Positions 40,100-48,716 of a stretch of 64,000 nt of DNA are shown in pieces. This stretch comes from Micromonospora tulbaghiae. GTDB lineage: Bacteria > Actinomycetota > Actinomycetes > Mycobacteriales > Micromonosporaceae. The translations under genes and the position numbers were made by a program. Below the pieces are notes generated by a model that was not told the DNA's origin, searched no databases, and was given only the letters and a program-made list of their open reading frames with translations. How positions within the stretch are numbered: the stretch's first letter is position 1; every line of letters begins with the position of its first letter. The stretch is taken from assembly GCF_900091605.1 (NCBI RefSeq), contig NZ_FMCQ01000014.1, positions 58,706 through 122,705 on the forward strand, given 5' to 3'.

Positions 40100-42100
40100 T
40101 CACCAGCGCGAGGGCGGAGGCGGCGGCACCACGGGCGGCCGGTCGTCGCAGGTGATGGTGTTCGGCAGCAGCCACGACGCAAGCCAGCCGCCGTCGTTGC
40201 CGCCGAGGTCGGTCAGGCCGAACTCCGACCCGGCCGGGGTGAAGTGGAACGACCCGCAGTTGTTCACGCCGACCGCGCCCACGTTGCGGGCGTCGACGTT
40301 CGCGAAGCTCGCCCCGCCCGCCGTACGCGCGCTGACCACCGACGTCCCGGTGCCGTCGACCCGGATGTCGCGGAAGCGGACGTTGTCGATGCGGACGCTG
40401 TCCTTCACCGGCCAGTCGCTGACCAGCATGATCGCGTTGTAGGTGCTGTCCAGGTACGCGTCACCGCGCACCTCGATGTCCGCCGCGTCGATGCTGCGGT
40501 CCAGCGCGTAGAACCAGATCGCGCCGAGGCCGATGTTCCAGTTCAGGTCGTACGTGCCGGCCCGGACCGTGGTGTTGCCGGTGATCCGCAGCCGGCCGGT
40601 GAACGGCTCGGCCCCGAACCGGGAGCCCACCTGGATCGCGCTGCCCTCGCGTACCGGGTCGGCGATCAGGTTGTGCGCCACGGTGAGGTCGGCGCCGCCG
40701 TACAGCGCGATGCCGTTGGCGAGCACCGGCGACTGCACGGTGTTGTACGCGAACGTGTTCGACGCGTTCGCCGTGCCCTCCGACCACATGGCCAGCGCGT
40801 CGTCGCCGCTGTTGCGGACCACCGAGTTCGTCACCGACGAGTGCGTGACGCCGGTGTGGAGGTTCAGCCCGTCGGCGATCTGGTCCGCGATCACCGTGTT
40901 CGTGACCCGCAGGCCGGTCATCGGCCCGTCGAACCACATGCCGACCTTGGTGTGGTGCAGGTAGAGGCCGTCGATCGTGCTGCGGTTGAGTGCCCCGCCG
41001 ACGGCGTTGACCTGGTCGGTGTCGATCCGCTCCCGTACGTCGCCCTCGATCGCGAAGCCGGACAGGTGCACGTCGCTGCTGCCGCCGTCGGCGGCGTCGC
41101 GGCCGTAGAAGCCGACGCCGGTGTGGCGGGAACCGTCGGGTGCCGGCGTCTCCAGCGCCACCTCGCGTCCCCGCACGACCGTGTACCAGCTGCCGGCCCC
41201 GGCGATCGTCACGTCGTCGACGACGACGTGCCGGTTGACCTGGTAGGTGCCAGGCGGCAGGTAGAGCGGGCGGTCCACCCGGCGGGCGTACGCGATGGCG
41301 CGGTCGAACGCGTCGGCGGACTCCCGCCGGCCGGTCGGATCGGCGCCGAAGGACAGCGCGTTCACCGCGCGGGGAACCGTCCGGGGCGGTGCGACGAGGT
41401 GCGCGTCCACCAGGTCGATCACCGTCCACGCGGCGGCCGTGCCGCGCGGCGCGGTCAGCCGGACCACCTCACCGGCCCGGTGGGTACGGCCGAGCAGCAT
41501 CCGCTGCTCGTCGTAGAAGTGGTGCGGCCGGAACGGCTTGCCGATCACCGGCGCGGGCGTGGTGGCGGCCGGGACGCAGGAGCACTCGGTGATCCACCAG
41601 TCCGGGTGCAGCAGGTCGGCGCCGGGGTCGTTGGTGAACGGGTACTGGTTGTAGAGCCAGGCGTACTGCGAGGTCAGCGTCATGGTGCGCGGGGGCGTGT
41701 GCCCGACTGAGACCCGCAGCGGAGCGGTGATCCCGCCGCCGCCGGGCGCGTCCGGGATGCTGTAGCGCACGGTGAGCGCGTTCGTGGACCGGGGGAGCGT
41801 CAGTTCGACGTGCTGGCCGGGCAGCAGGCGCACGGCCCGGCGGCCGGACGCCTCACCGGCCAGTGTGTACGCCGACCGGTCCGGCCCGATCACGGTGCCG
41901 GTGGTGCGGCCGTGTTCCGCCTCCTGCTCGACGTAGTCCACCGTCGCGCCACGACCGGCGACGAGCGCGGGGTCGAGCCCGGCGCGGGTCACCACGGGGG
42001 CCGGTCCGCGCGGCGGGCCCGCCGCGGCGGCACCGGGTGGTGCGAGCAGGGCGGCGGCGACGACCGGCGCCGCGAGGATCCTCGGCACGCTCCGCGACAT
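40100..42100 (-). CDS. secreted GH87-like alpha-1,3-glucanase/mycodextranase A
   Basis: A 666-aa exported enzyme. From ATG 42100 the signal peptide is about 1-29 (ends AAAA). Residues about 45-205 form a CBM6/35-like beta-sandwich (VDYVEQEAEHGRTTGTV, EASGRRAVRL, ALTVRYSIPDAPGGGG). The rest is a right-handed beta-helix (about 215-640). DGLNLHTGVTHS and NSGDDALAMW give Asp410, Asp433 and Asp434, with spacing equal to the catalytic aspartates I recall for Paenibacillus GH87 alpha-1,3-glucanase. There is no discoidin domain. It is divergent from the lacI gene, whose operator could also control it. GH87 is assigned by motif; a search would settle it. Confidence 0.8.
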   Translation of the reverse strand: MSRSVPRILAAPVVAAALLAPPGAAAAGPPRGPAPVVTRAGLDPALVAGRGATVDYVEQEAEHGRTTGTVIGPDRSAYTLAGEASGRRAVRLLPGQHVELTLPRSTNALTVRYSIPDAPGGGGITAPLRVSVGHTPPRTMTLTSQYAWLYNQYPFTNDPGADLLHPDWWITECSCVPAATTPAPVIGKPFRPHHFYDEQRMLLGRTHRAGEVVRLTAPRGTAAAWTVIDLVDAHLVAPPRTVPRAVNALSFGADPTGRRESADAFDRAIAYARRVDRPLYLPPGTYQVNRHVVVDDVTIAGAGSWYTVVRGREVALETPAPDGSRHTGVGFYGRDAADGGSSDVHLSGFAIEGDVRERIDTDQVNAVGGALNRSTIDGLYLHHTKVGMWFDGPMTGLRVTNTVIADQIADGLNLHTGVTHSSVTNSVVRNSGDDALAMWSEGTANASNTFAYNTVQSPVLANGIALYGGADLTVAHNLIADPVREGSAIQVGSRFGAEPFTGRLRITGNTTVRAGTYDLNWNIGLGAIWFYALDRSIDAADIEVRGDAYLDSTYNAIMLVSDWPVKDSVRIDNVRFRDIRVDGTGTSVVSARTAGGASFANVDARNVGAVGVNNCGSFHFTPAGSEFGLTDLGGNDGGWLASWLLPNTITCDDRPPVVPPPPPSRW

Positions 42101-42267
42101 CGGAGCACCCACTTTCTCGGGGGAGGGGTGGCCTCGGCGGCGCAGGCCATCGACAAGGTTCCTCATGTTATTCCGGCGTCCTGTTGCCTTTCAAGCATCA
42201 ATCTGCTCGCATCTTTCGGACCGGTAGGGCGCCCGGACGGCAAGACCTGACCGCTCCGGCTGTTCAT

Positions 42268-42279
42268 TTCTTGCAAGAA
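42268..42279. promoter_or_regulatory. LacI-family operator TTCTTGCAAGAA
   Basis: A perfect 12-base palindrome located 8 bp upstream of the lacI -10 hexamer, so binding would block transcription. TCTTGC half-sites recur before the importer operon. Confidence 0.7.
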
Positions 42280-42286
42280 TCCGACG

Positions 42287-42292
42287 TACGAT
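42287..42292 (+). promoter_or_regulatory. leaderless lacI promoter (-10 TACGAT)
   Basis: TACGAT is 7 nt before GTG 42300 and just downstream of the TTCTTGCAAGAA palindrome. Confidence 0.55.
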
Positions 42293-42299
42293 TGCGGCC

Positions 42300-43301
42300 G
42301 TGACGAAGCGCCTGACCGAGGTGGCCCGCAAGGCGGGTGTCAGCGAGGCCACAGTGAGCCGCGTGCTCAACGGCCGCGGCGGCGTGTCCGAGGCGACCCG
42401 GACCGCCGTGCTGACCGCCCTCGACGTGCTCGGCTACGAGCGCCCGACGAAGCTGCGCGGCGAGCGCGCCCGCCTGGTCGGCCTGGTGCTGCCGGAGTTG
42501 CAGAACCCGATCTTCCCGGCGCTGGCCGAGGTGGTCACCGGCTCGCTCGCGCAGCGCGGCTTCACCCCGGCGCTGTGCGCCCGCACCATCGGCGGCGTGC
42601 CGGAGTCCGGGTACGTGGAGATGCTGCTCGACCACCAGGTCAGCGGCGTCATCTTCGCCGGTGGCTCGTACGCCCTGGCCGACGCCTCGCACGAGCACTA
42701 CCGGCGCCTGACCGACCGGGGTCTGCCGGTGGTGCTGGTGAACGCCGGTGTCGAGGAACTGGGCTTCCCGCGGGTGTCCACCGACGACGCGGTCGCCGTC
42801 GAGCAGGCGTACGGGCACCTGCGCTCCCTCGGCCACGAGCGGATCGGCATGGTGCTCGGCCCGGCCGACCACGTGCCCTCGCGCCGCAAGCTCGACGCCA
42901 TGGTCCGGGCCGCCGGCTGGGGCGAGGACCGGTCCCTGGTGGAGCGGTCCAGCTTCTCCATGGAGGGCGCCCGGGTCGCCGCCACGAAACTGATCGAGCG
43001 CGGCGCGACCGGGATCGTCTGCGCCAGCGACGTGCTGGCGCTGGGCACCATCCGGGCCGCCCGCCGCCTGGGCTGCGCCGTACCGGCCGACGTGTCGGTG
43101 GTCGGGTTCGACGACTCGGCGTTCATGACCTGCACCGATCCACCGCTGACCACCGTGCGGCAGCCGATCGAGACGATGGGCCAGGCCGCCGTGGACCTGC
43201 TGGTGACCCAGATCGACGGCGCCGGCGTACTGCACGACGAACTGCTGTTCGAGCCCGAGCTGGTGGTACGCGGCTCCACCGCTCCCGCCCCTCGCCGCTG
43301 A
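42300..43301 (+). CDS. LacI-family regulator of the alpha-glucan locus
   Basis: A 333-aa repressor. The helix-turn-helix is LTEVARKAGVSEATVSRVLN with hinge VLGYERPTKLRGERA. The sugar-binding domain (60-333) has VGLVLPELQNPIFPALAEVV and SVVGFDDSAFMTCTDPPLTT. It sits between a divergent GH87-like gene and the sugar importer operon. A palindrome over its promoter suggests autoregulation. The inducer is probably an oligosaccharide imported by the adjacent transporter. Confidence 0.92.
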   Translation: MTKRLTEVARKAGVSEATVSRVLNGRGGVSEATRTAVLTALDVLGYERPTKLRGERARLVGLVLPELQNPIFPALAEVVTGSLAQRGFTPALCARTIGGVPESGYVEMLLDHQVSGVIFAGGSYALADASHEHYRRLTDRGLPVVLVNAGVEELGFPRVSTDDAVAVEQAYGHLRSLGHERIGMVLGPADHVPSRRKLDAMVRAAGWGEDRSLVERSSFSMEGARVAATKLIERGATGIVCASDVLALGTIRAARRLGCAVPADVSVVGFDDSAFMTCTDPPLTTVRQPIETMGQAAVDLLVTQIDGAGVLHDELLFEPELVVRGSTAPAPRR

Positions 43302-43402
43302 CCCGACCCTCTCCTGCCTCGCCCCGCGTCCATCCAGGACCCGGGGCCGGCCGTCGTTCCCCGGGGTGACACCGGCTCCGCGATCTGCGTGACCAAGTCG
43401 TG

Positions 43403-43456
43403 TTCTTGCGTTGTTGAGTCGGCATCTTGCTGTCGATGGTTCACGTCGTTACAGTG
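43403..43456 (+). promoter_or_regulatory. promoter and LacI half-sites of importer operon
   Basis: TTGCTG (43427-43432) and TACAGT (43451-43456) are 18 bp apart. TCTTGC occurs at 43404-43409 and 43425-43430, 21 bp apart (two helical turns), the second overlapping the -35. The rest of the 43302-43595 gap holds no gene; the leader to ATG 43596 is about 130 nt. Confidence 0.55.
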
Positions 43457-43595
43457 ACTCCACTCACACCTGACCCGGGGCGCGGTTTCCGGAGGCAGGG
43501 CGCGCGCCGGTTGCCGTTCCACCACCGAGGCAGCCGCGCGGTCACCGCACATCAGTGAAGGCCATGGATACACCCGTTCCCGAAGGGATGGACAG

Positions 43596-44972
43596 ATGTC
43601 CGTACCGCAGTATCGGAAGGTCGCGGCGCTCGCGCTCGCGGCCGGCCTCGGGCTCAGCCTTGCGGCGTGCTCCACCAAGAGCGACGACAGCAGCGACGCC
43701 GGCGGCAAGGTCACCATCACGGTCGACTGCCAGCCGGTCGGCGCGCAGAAGGAACTGCTGAAGAACTGGAACGACGACGTCGCCGAGTTCCAGCGGCAGA
43801 ACCCGGACATCGTCGTCAAGAGCGTCAGCGTCGGCGAGCAGTGCAACAACCCGCCGGACTTCACCGCCCGCCTGGCCGGCGGCACCGTCACCGACGTGTT
43901 CTACGGCTACATGACCGACCTCCAGCAGGTGCTGGACTCCGGCCAGGCGATGGACATCGGCCAGTACGCCACGAAGGACACCATCCCCACCTGGGACAGC
44001 GTCGACCCGGCGCTCAAGGACGTCTTCACCGACGGCGGCAAGCTCTACGCCGTACCGGTGAAGAACTACTCGATGGGCCTGATCTACAACAAGGCGCTGT
44101 TCCAGCGGGCCGGGCTCGACGTGAACAACCCGCCGAAGACCTGGCCCGAGGTGCGCGCCGCGGCCAAGAAGATCTCCGCGCTCGGCGACGGCATCGCCGG
44201 GTACGCCGAGTACAGCGCCGGCAACACCGGCGGCTGGCACTTCACCTCGCTGCTCTACTCCCAGGGCGGCCAGGTGCTCAGCGCCGACGGCAAGAAGGCC
44301 GACTTCAACAACGCGATGGGCAAGCAGGTCCTGCAGAATCTCAAGGACATGCGGTACGGCGACAACAGCATGGGCAGCCGGCAGCTGCTCCAGTGGGGCG
44401 ACCTGCTCACCAACGCCGGCGCCGGCAAGGTCGGCATGTTCATCGGCGCGCCGGACGCGACCCAGGCGATCGTCAGCCAGTTCCAGGGCAAGTACCAGGA
44501 CTGGGCGATGGGCCCGCTGCCCGGCCAGGACGGCCCGGCCAAGGCGACGCTCGGCGGCGGTGAGGGCTACTTCTTCAAGAAGGGCCTGAGCCCGGAGCAG
44601 GTCAAGGCCGGCCTGAAGTGGCTCGCCTACCAGAAGCTGACCCCCGGCAAGGGCCAGTTCGACTACGTGCGCGCCAAGCCGCAGAACTACCCGGTCGGCC
44701 TGCCCCAGCCGCTGCTGTTCGCGAACGGCAGCGACGCGCAGAAGCAGGAACTGGAGCTGCGCAAGGCCAACGCCAACGTGGACACCACCAACTTCGCGGT
44801 CTTCGAGGCCAACCCGGTGCCGATCAAGGGCGAGCCGCGCAACGCCCAGGCCATCTACGCGGTGCTCGACGCCGCGATGTCCGGGGTGCTGACCAACCCG
44901 AACGCGAACATCGACGCGCTGCTCAAGACCGCCGAGGACAAGGTCAACCAGCTGCTGGCCGCGCAGAGCTGA
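43596..44972 (+). CDS. CUT1 sugar ABC transporter binding lipoprotein
   Basis: A 458-aa extracellular binding protein. The lipobox LAAC puts the lipidated Cys at about residue 25. The fold is that of family 1 solute-binding proteins (MalE/CebE type): VTITVDCQPVGAQKELLKNW, then VYGYMTDL-like and PVKNYSMGLIYNKALFQRAG. GAAGGGA lies 7 nt before ATG 43596. It should bind the oligosaccharides released by the secreted GH87-like enzymes and pass them to the two permeases. A stable hairpin follows the gene. Confidence 0.92.
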   Translation: MSVPQYRKVAALALAAGLGLSLAACSTKSDDSSDAGGKVTITVDCQPVGAQKELLKNWNDDVAEFQRQNPDIVVKSVSVGEQCNNPPDFTARLAGGTVTDVFYGYMTDLQQVLDSGQAMDIGQYATKDTIPTWDSVDPALKDVFTDGGKLYAVPVKNYSMGLIYNKALFQRAGLDVNNPPKTWPEVRAAAKKISALGDGIAGYAEYSAGNTGGWHFTSLLYSQGGQVLSADGKKADFNNAMGKQVLQNLKDMRYGDNSMGSRQLLQWGDLLTNAGAGKVGMFIGAPDATQAIVSQFQGKYQDWAMGPLPGQDGPAKATLGGGEGYFFKKGLSPEQVKAGLKWLAYQKLTPGKGQFDYVRAKPQNYPVGLPQPLLFANGSDAQKQELELRKANANVDTTNFAVFEANPVPIKGEPRNAQAIYAVLDAAMSGVLTNPNANIDALLKTAEDKVNQLLAAQS

Positions 44973-44979
44973 CCCGACC

Positions 44980-45011
44980 GGAGGTGGGGCCGGCGCACCG
45001 GCCCCACCTCC
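44980..45011 (+). terminator. intra-operon hairpin after binding-protein gene
   Basis: GGAGGTGGGGCCGG pairs perfectly with CCGGCCCCACCTCC around a CGCA tetraloop. As it lies inside the operon it is more likely an attenuator or mRNA 3' stabiliser that raises binding-protein levels over permease levels. Confidence 0.7.
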
Positions 45012-45032
45012 CCGAGCACCGCAGGAGTCGCC

Positions 45033-45992
45033 TTGGCGCTCACCACCGCCCCCGGCGCCACCCGCCGTACCGGCCCCGTCGCTCCGACGCCGTCGCGTAC
45101 CGCCGGACGCCGCGCCGGCCTCGGCCGCAAGGTCCGCGACAACCTCACCGGGCACACGTTCCTCATCGGCGCGGTCGCCTGCTTCGCCGTCTTCTCCTGG
45201 TACCCGATGGTCCGCGGCGTCGTGATGAGCTTCCAGCGCACCCGCCGGGGCGAGACCACCTGGGTGGGCTGGGACAACTACAGCCGGATCATCGCCGATC
45301 CGAGCTTCTGGACCGCTTGGAAGAACACGTTCGTCTTCACCGGCCTGGCGCTGGTGCTCGGCTACCTGGTGCCGTTCTTCGTGGCGATCCTGCTCAACGA
45401 GCTGCGCCACGCCAAGGGCTACCTGCGGGTGCTGGTCTACCTGCCGGTGATGCTGCCGCCGGCGTCCGCGCTGTTCCTGTTCAAGTTCTACGCGTACGAC
45501 CCGAGCGAGGCGGGACTGTTCAACGCGATCCTCACCGCTCTGGGACTGCCCACGTCGGAGTGGATGCAGTCGCCCACCATGACGATGCCGGCCATGGTGA
45601 TCGCGTCGACCTGGATGAACATGGGCGGCGCGGTGCTGATCTACCTGGCCGCGTTGCAGAACATCCCCGGCGAGCTGTACGAGGCCGCCGAGATCGACGG
45701 CGCCGGGCTGTGGCGGCGCATCCTGCACGTCACGGTGCCGCAGACCCGGCTGATCCTGGCGCTGCTGGCGATGCTCCAGATCGTCGCCACCATGCAGCTG
45801 TTCATCGAACCGCTGATCCTCGCCAACGGCGCCGGTACGCAGGACTCGGCGACCTCCGTGGCGTACCTGATCTACCAGCACGGGTTCTTCCAGAACGACC
45901 TCAACGGCGCCGCCGCGCTCGGCGTGATCATGCTGGTGGTGCTGGCCGGGTTCTCCGCCGTCTACCTGCGACTGACCGCGAGACAGGACTAG
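45033..45992 (+). CDS. sugar ABC transporter permease (MalF-like)
   Basis: A 319-aa inner-membrane protein with six helices after a basic N-terminal tail (1-40). The EAA loop is ELYEAAEIDGAGLWRRILHVTVPQ in the C-terminal half, the docking site for the ATPase. TTG 45033 is used, with AGGAG 5 nt upstream. The next gene starts 3 nt after the stop. It has the family order binding protein, MalF-like, MalG-like. Confidence 0.93.
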   Translation: MALTTAPGATRRTGPVAPTPSRTAGRRAGLGRKVRDNLTGHTFLIGAVACFAVFSWYPMVRGVVMSFQRTRRGETTWVGWDNYSRIIADPSFWTAWKNTFVFTGLALVLGYLVPFFVAILLNELRHAKGYLRVLVYLPVMLPPASALFLFKFYAYDPSEAGLFNAILTALGLPTSEWMQSPTMTMPAMVIASTWMNMGGAVLIYLAALQNIPGELYEAAEIDGAGLWRRILHVTVPQTRLILALLAMLQIVATMQLFIEPLILANGAGTQDSATSVAYLIYQHGFFQNDLNGAAALGVIMLVVLAGFSAVYLRLTARQD

Positions 45993-45995
45993 GAC

Positions 45996-46883
45996 ATGGC
46001 CGCCGACCTCACCACCCGGACCCTCGTCTCCCACGCCCAGCTGCGGCGCGGTCGTGGCCGCGTCCTCTACTGGATCGTGCTGTCAGTGGTCGTGGCCGGG
46101 TTCACGCTGGTGTTCCTCGGCCCGCTGTACTGGATGGTCACCGGCGCGCTGAAGTCCGGCCAGGAGATCGCCCAGACACCACCGACGCTGTTCCCGCGCG
46201 ACCCGCAGCCGGGCAACTACGTCGACGCCTGGACCAACCTCGACCTGGCGAAACTGCTGTTCAACACGTTCTACTACGCCACCGGGGCGGTGCTGTTCCA
46301 GCTCGTCCTCGACACCGCCGCCGCGTACGCGCTGTCGAAGCTGCGCCCGGTGCTGGGCAAGCTGATCCTCGGCATGATGCTGGCGACGCTGATGATCCCG
46401 GCGATGGTGCTGATCGTCCCGCAGTACGTGACGGTGATCGACCTGCCGATCGTGCACGTCAACCTGCTCGACTCGCCGTTCGCGATCTGGCTGCCGCTGG
46501 TGGCGAACGCGTTCAACATCTTCCTGCTGAAACGGTTCTTCGACTCCATCCCGGAGGATCTGATGGCCGCCGCCGTGATGGACGGCGCCTCCCCGCTGCG
46601 CACGCTCTGGTCCATCGTCCTGCCGATGTCGCGCCCGATCCTCGGCGTGGTGGCGATCTTCGCGGTGACGGCGGTCTGGAAGGACTTCCTCTGGCCGAAG
46701 CTGGTGATGCCGTCACCGGAGACGCGGACCGTCAGCGTCGGCATCTACGCCTTCGCCGGCGGCACGCCGATGAACGTGGTCATCGCCGCGTCGGTGATCG
46801 CCGCGATCCCCACCGTCGTGCTGTTCCTGATCTTCCAGCGCAACATCATGTCCGGCCTGACCACCGGCGGCCTCAAGGGCTGA
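45996..46883 (+). CDS. sugar ABC transporter permease (MalG-like)
   Basis: A 295-aa membrane protein with six helices. The EAA motif is EDLMAAAVMDGASPLRTLWSIVLP. It pairs with the preceding permease. No ATP-binding subunit is encoded in the cluster. Actinomycetes usually energise such CUT1 importers with a shared MsiK-type ATPase encoded elsewhere, and I infer the same here. A GH13 enzyme gene follows after 87 nt in the same direction. Confidence 0.93.
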   Translation: MAADLTTRTLVSHAQLRRGRGRVLYWIVLSVVVAGFTLVFLGPLYWMVTGALKSGQEIAQTPPTLFPRDPQPGNYVDAWTNLDLAKLLFNTFYYATGAVLFQLVLDTAAAYALSKLRPVLGKLILGMMLATLMIPAMVLIVPQYVTVIDLPIVHVNLLDSPFAIWLPLVANAFNIFLLKRFFDSIPEDLMAAAVMDGASPLRTLWSIVLPMSRPILGVVAIFAVTAVWKDFLWPKLVMPSPETRTVSVGIYAFAGGTPMNVVIAASVIAAIPTVVLFLIFQRNIMSGLTTGGLKG

Positions 46884-46970
46884 CCGGGCCCTCTCGGCTG
46901 CAACCCCGCAGCCGGCGGTGAGCCCGCCGCACGACCGCCGCAGAACCGACCCCGCAGAAAGCAGGTGCCC

Positions 46971-48602
46971 GTGTCCATGGCCGACAACAGCTCGTGGTGG
47001 CGCTCCGCGGTGATCTACCAGGTCTACCCGCGCAGCTTCGCCGACGGCGACGGGGACGGGATCGGCGACGTCGCCGGCATCCGGTCCCGCCTGGATCACC
47101 TCGCCGCGCTCGGCGTCGACGCGATCTGGTTCAGCCCCTGGTACCCGTCGCCGATGGCCGACGCCGGCTACGACGTGTCCGACTACCGCGACATCGACCC
47201 GGTCTTCGGCACGCTCGCCGAGGTGGAGGCGCTGATCGCCGAGGCGCACGCGCTCGGCATCCGCAGCATCGTCGACGTGGTGCCCAACCACTGCTCCGAC
47301 GCGCACCCGTGGTTCCGGGCCGCGCTCGCCGGCGGGCCGGCCGCGCCCGAGCGGGAGCTGTTCTGGTTCCGCGCCGGGCGGGGACCGGGGGGTGACCTGC
47401 CGCCCACCGACTGGACCGGCGAGTTCGGCGGACCGACCTGGACCCGCACCACCGACCCGGACGGCACGCCCGGCGACTGGTACCTGCACCTGTTCGCCCC
47501 GCAGCAGCCCGACTTCAACTGGGACCACCCCCGGGTCCGCGCCGAGTTCGAGGACATCCTGCGCTTCTGGTTCGAGCGGGGCGTGGACGGCATCCGCATC
47601 GACTCGGCCGGTCTGCTGGTCAAGGACGGCACGCTGCCCGAGGTCCACCCCGACCGGCCGCACCCGTTCCGCGACCAGGACGGCGTGCACGACGTCTACC
47701 GCGCGTGGCGGCGCATCGCCGACTCGTACCCGGGCGGGCGCGCGCTGGTCGGCGAGGTGTGGCTGCCCGACCGGCAGCGGTTCGCGAACTACCTGCGCCC
47801 GGACGAGCTGCACACCGCGTTCAACTTCGACTTCCTCGGCTGCGCCTGGGACGCCACAGCGCTGCGGGAGAGCATCGACGGCACGCTCGCCGCCCACGCC
47901 CCGGTCGGCGCACCGGCCACCTGGGTGCTGTCCAACCACGACGTCACCCGCCACGTCACCCGGTACGGCCGCGCAGACACCCGGTTCAGCTTCGCCGCCA
48001 AGCGCGAGGGCATCCCCACCGACCTGGAACTGGGCACCCGCCGGGCCCGCGCCGCCGCGCTGCTGTCCCTCGCGCTGCCCGGCGCCGCCTACGTCTACCA
48101 GGGCGAGGAGCTGGGCCTCTGGGAGGTCGAGGACATCCCGTACGAGCTGCGGCAGGACCCGATGTGGGAGCGGTCCGGGCGGGTCGACCCGGGCCGCGAC
48201 GGCTGCCGGGTGCCGCTGCCCTGGCAGGGCGACACCCCGCCGTTCGGGTTCAGCCCCGACGGCGCGAACGCCGCGCCGTGGCTGCCGCAACCGGCCGACT
48301 GGAAGGACCGCACGGTCCGCGCGCAGACCGGCGACCCGCACTCGATGCTGGAGCTGTACCGGGCCGCGCTGACGCTGCGCCGCGCCGAACCCGCGCTCGG
48401 CGACGGCACGCTCACCTGGCTGCCCGCACCGCACGGCGTGCTCGCGTTCGCCCGCGAACCCGGCTTCACCTGCCTGGTCAACCTCGGCGGCGCAGCCGTG
48501 CCACTGCCCGCGCACGACCGGCTGCTGCTCGCCAGCGGCCCACTCGACGACGACCGGCTGCCACCGGACACCGCGGTCTGGCTGCGTACCCGGTCGGCCT
48601 GA
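46971..48602 (+). CDS. cytoplasmic GH13 alpha-glucosidase
   Basis: A 543-aa enzyme without signal peptide. GTG 46971 is chosen (AGG 5-6 nt upstream); ATG 46977 also fits. GH13 motifs are VDVVPNHCS, GIRIDSAG (nucleophile Asp211), VGEVWLP (acid/base Glu262) and LSNHDVTRH (Asp324). Overall it resembles actinomycete oligo-alpha-glucosidases of the GH13_30 type, starting WWRSAVIYQVYPRSFADGDG. It should release glucose from short alpha-glucosides imported by the adjacent transporter. Specificity for alpha-1,3 bonds is inferred from context only. Confidence 0.92.
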   Translation: MSMADNSSWWRSAVIYQVYPRSFADGDGDGIGDVAGIRSRLDHLAALGVDAIWFSPWYPSPMADAGYDVSDYRDIDPVFGTLAEVEALIAEAHALGIRSIVDVVPNHCSDAHPWFRAALAGGPAAPERELFWFRAGRGPGGDLPPTDWTGEFGGPTWTRTTDPDGTPGDWYLHLFAPQQPDFNWDHPRVRAEFEDILRFWFERGVDGIRIDSAGLLVKDGTLPEVHPDRPHPFRDQDGVHDVYRAWRRIADSYPGGRALVGEVWLPDRQRFANYLRPDELHTAFNFDFLGCAWDATALRESIDGTLAAHAPVGAPATWVLSNHDVTRHVTRYGRADTRFSFAAKREGIPTDLELGTRRARAAALLSLALPGAAYVYQGEELGLWEVEDIPYELRQDPMWERSGRVDPGRDGCRVPLPWQGDTPPFGFSPDGANAAPWLPQPADWKDRTVRAQTGDPHSMLELYRAALTLRRAEPALGDGTLTWLPAPHGVLAFAREPGFTCLVNLGGAAVPLPAHDRLLLASGPLDDDRLPPDTAVWLRTRSA

Positions 48603-48716
48603 CCGCGGCGCAGGCGGCCCGTCCCGGCCGCCGCCACGCCGCCACCTGGGGAGGAGGAAGGAGAGGCAACGCCGCACGGGGGGATCTGGCCACCGACGAA
48701 AGGGAGCACACCCCGC

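Noticed and set aside
43302..43595. Small gene in the gap before the sugar-binding protein
   Set aside because: Frames are short, lack ribosome sites, and the region is better explained by promoter and operator sequences.
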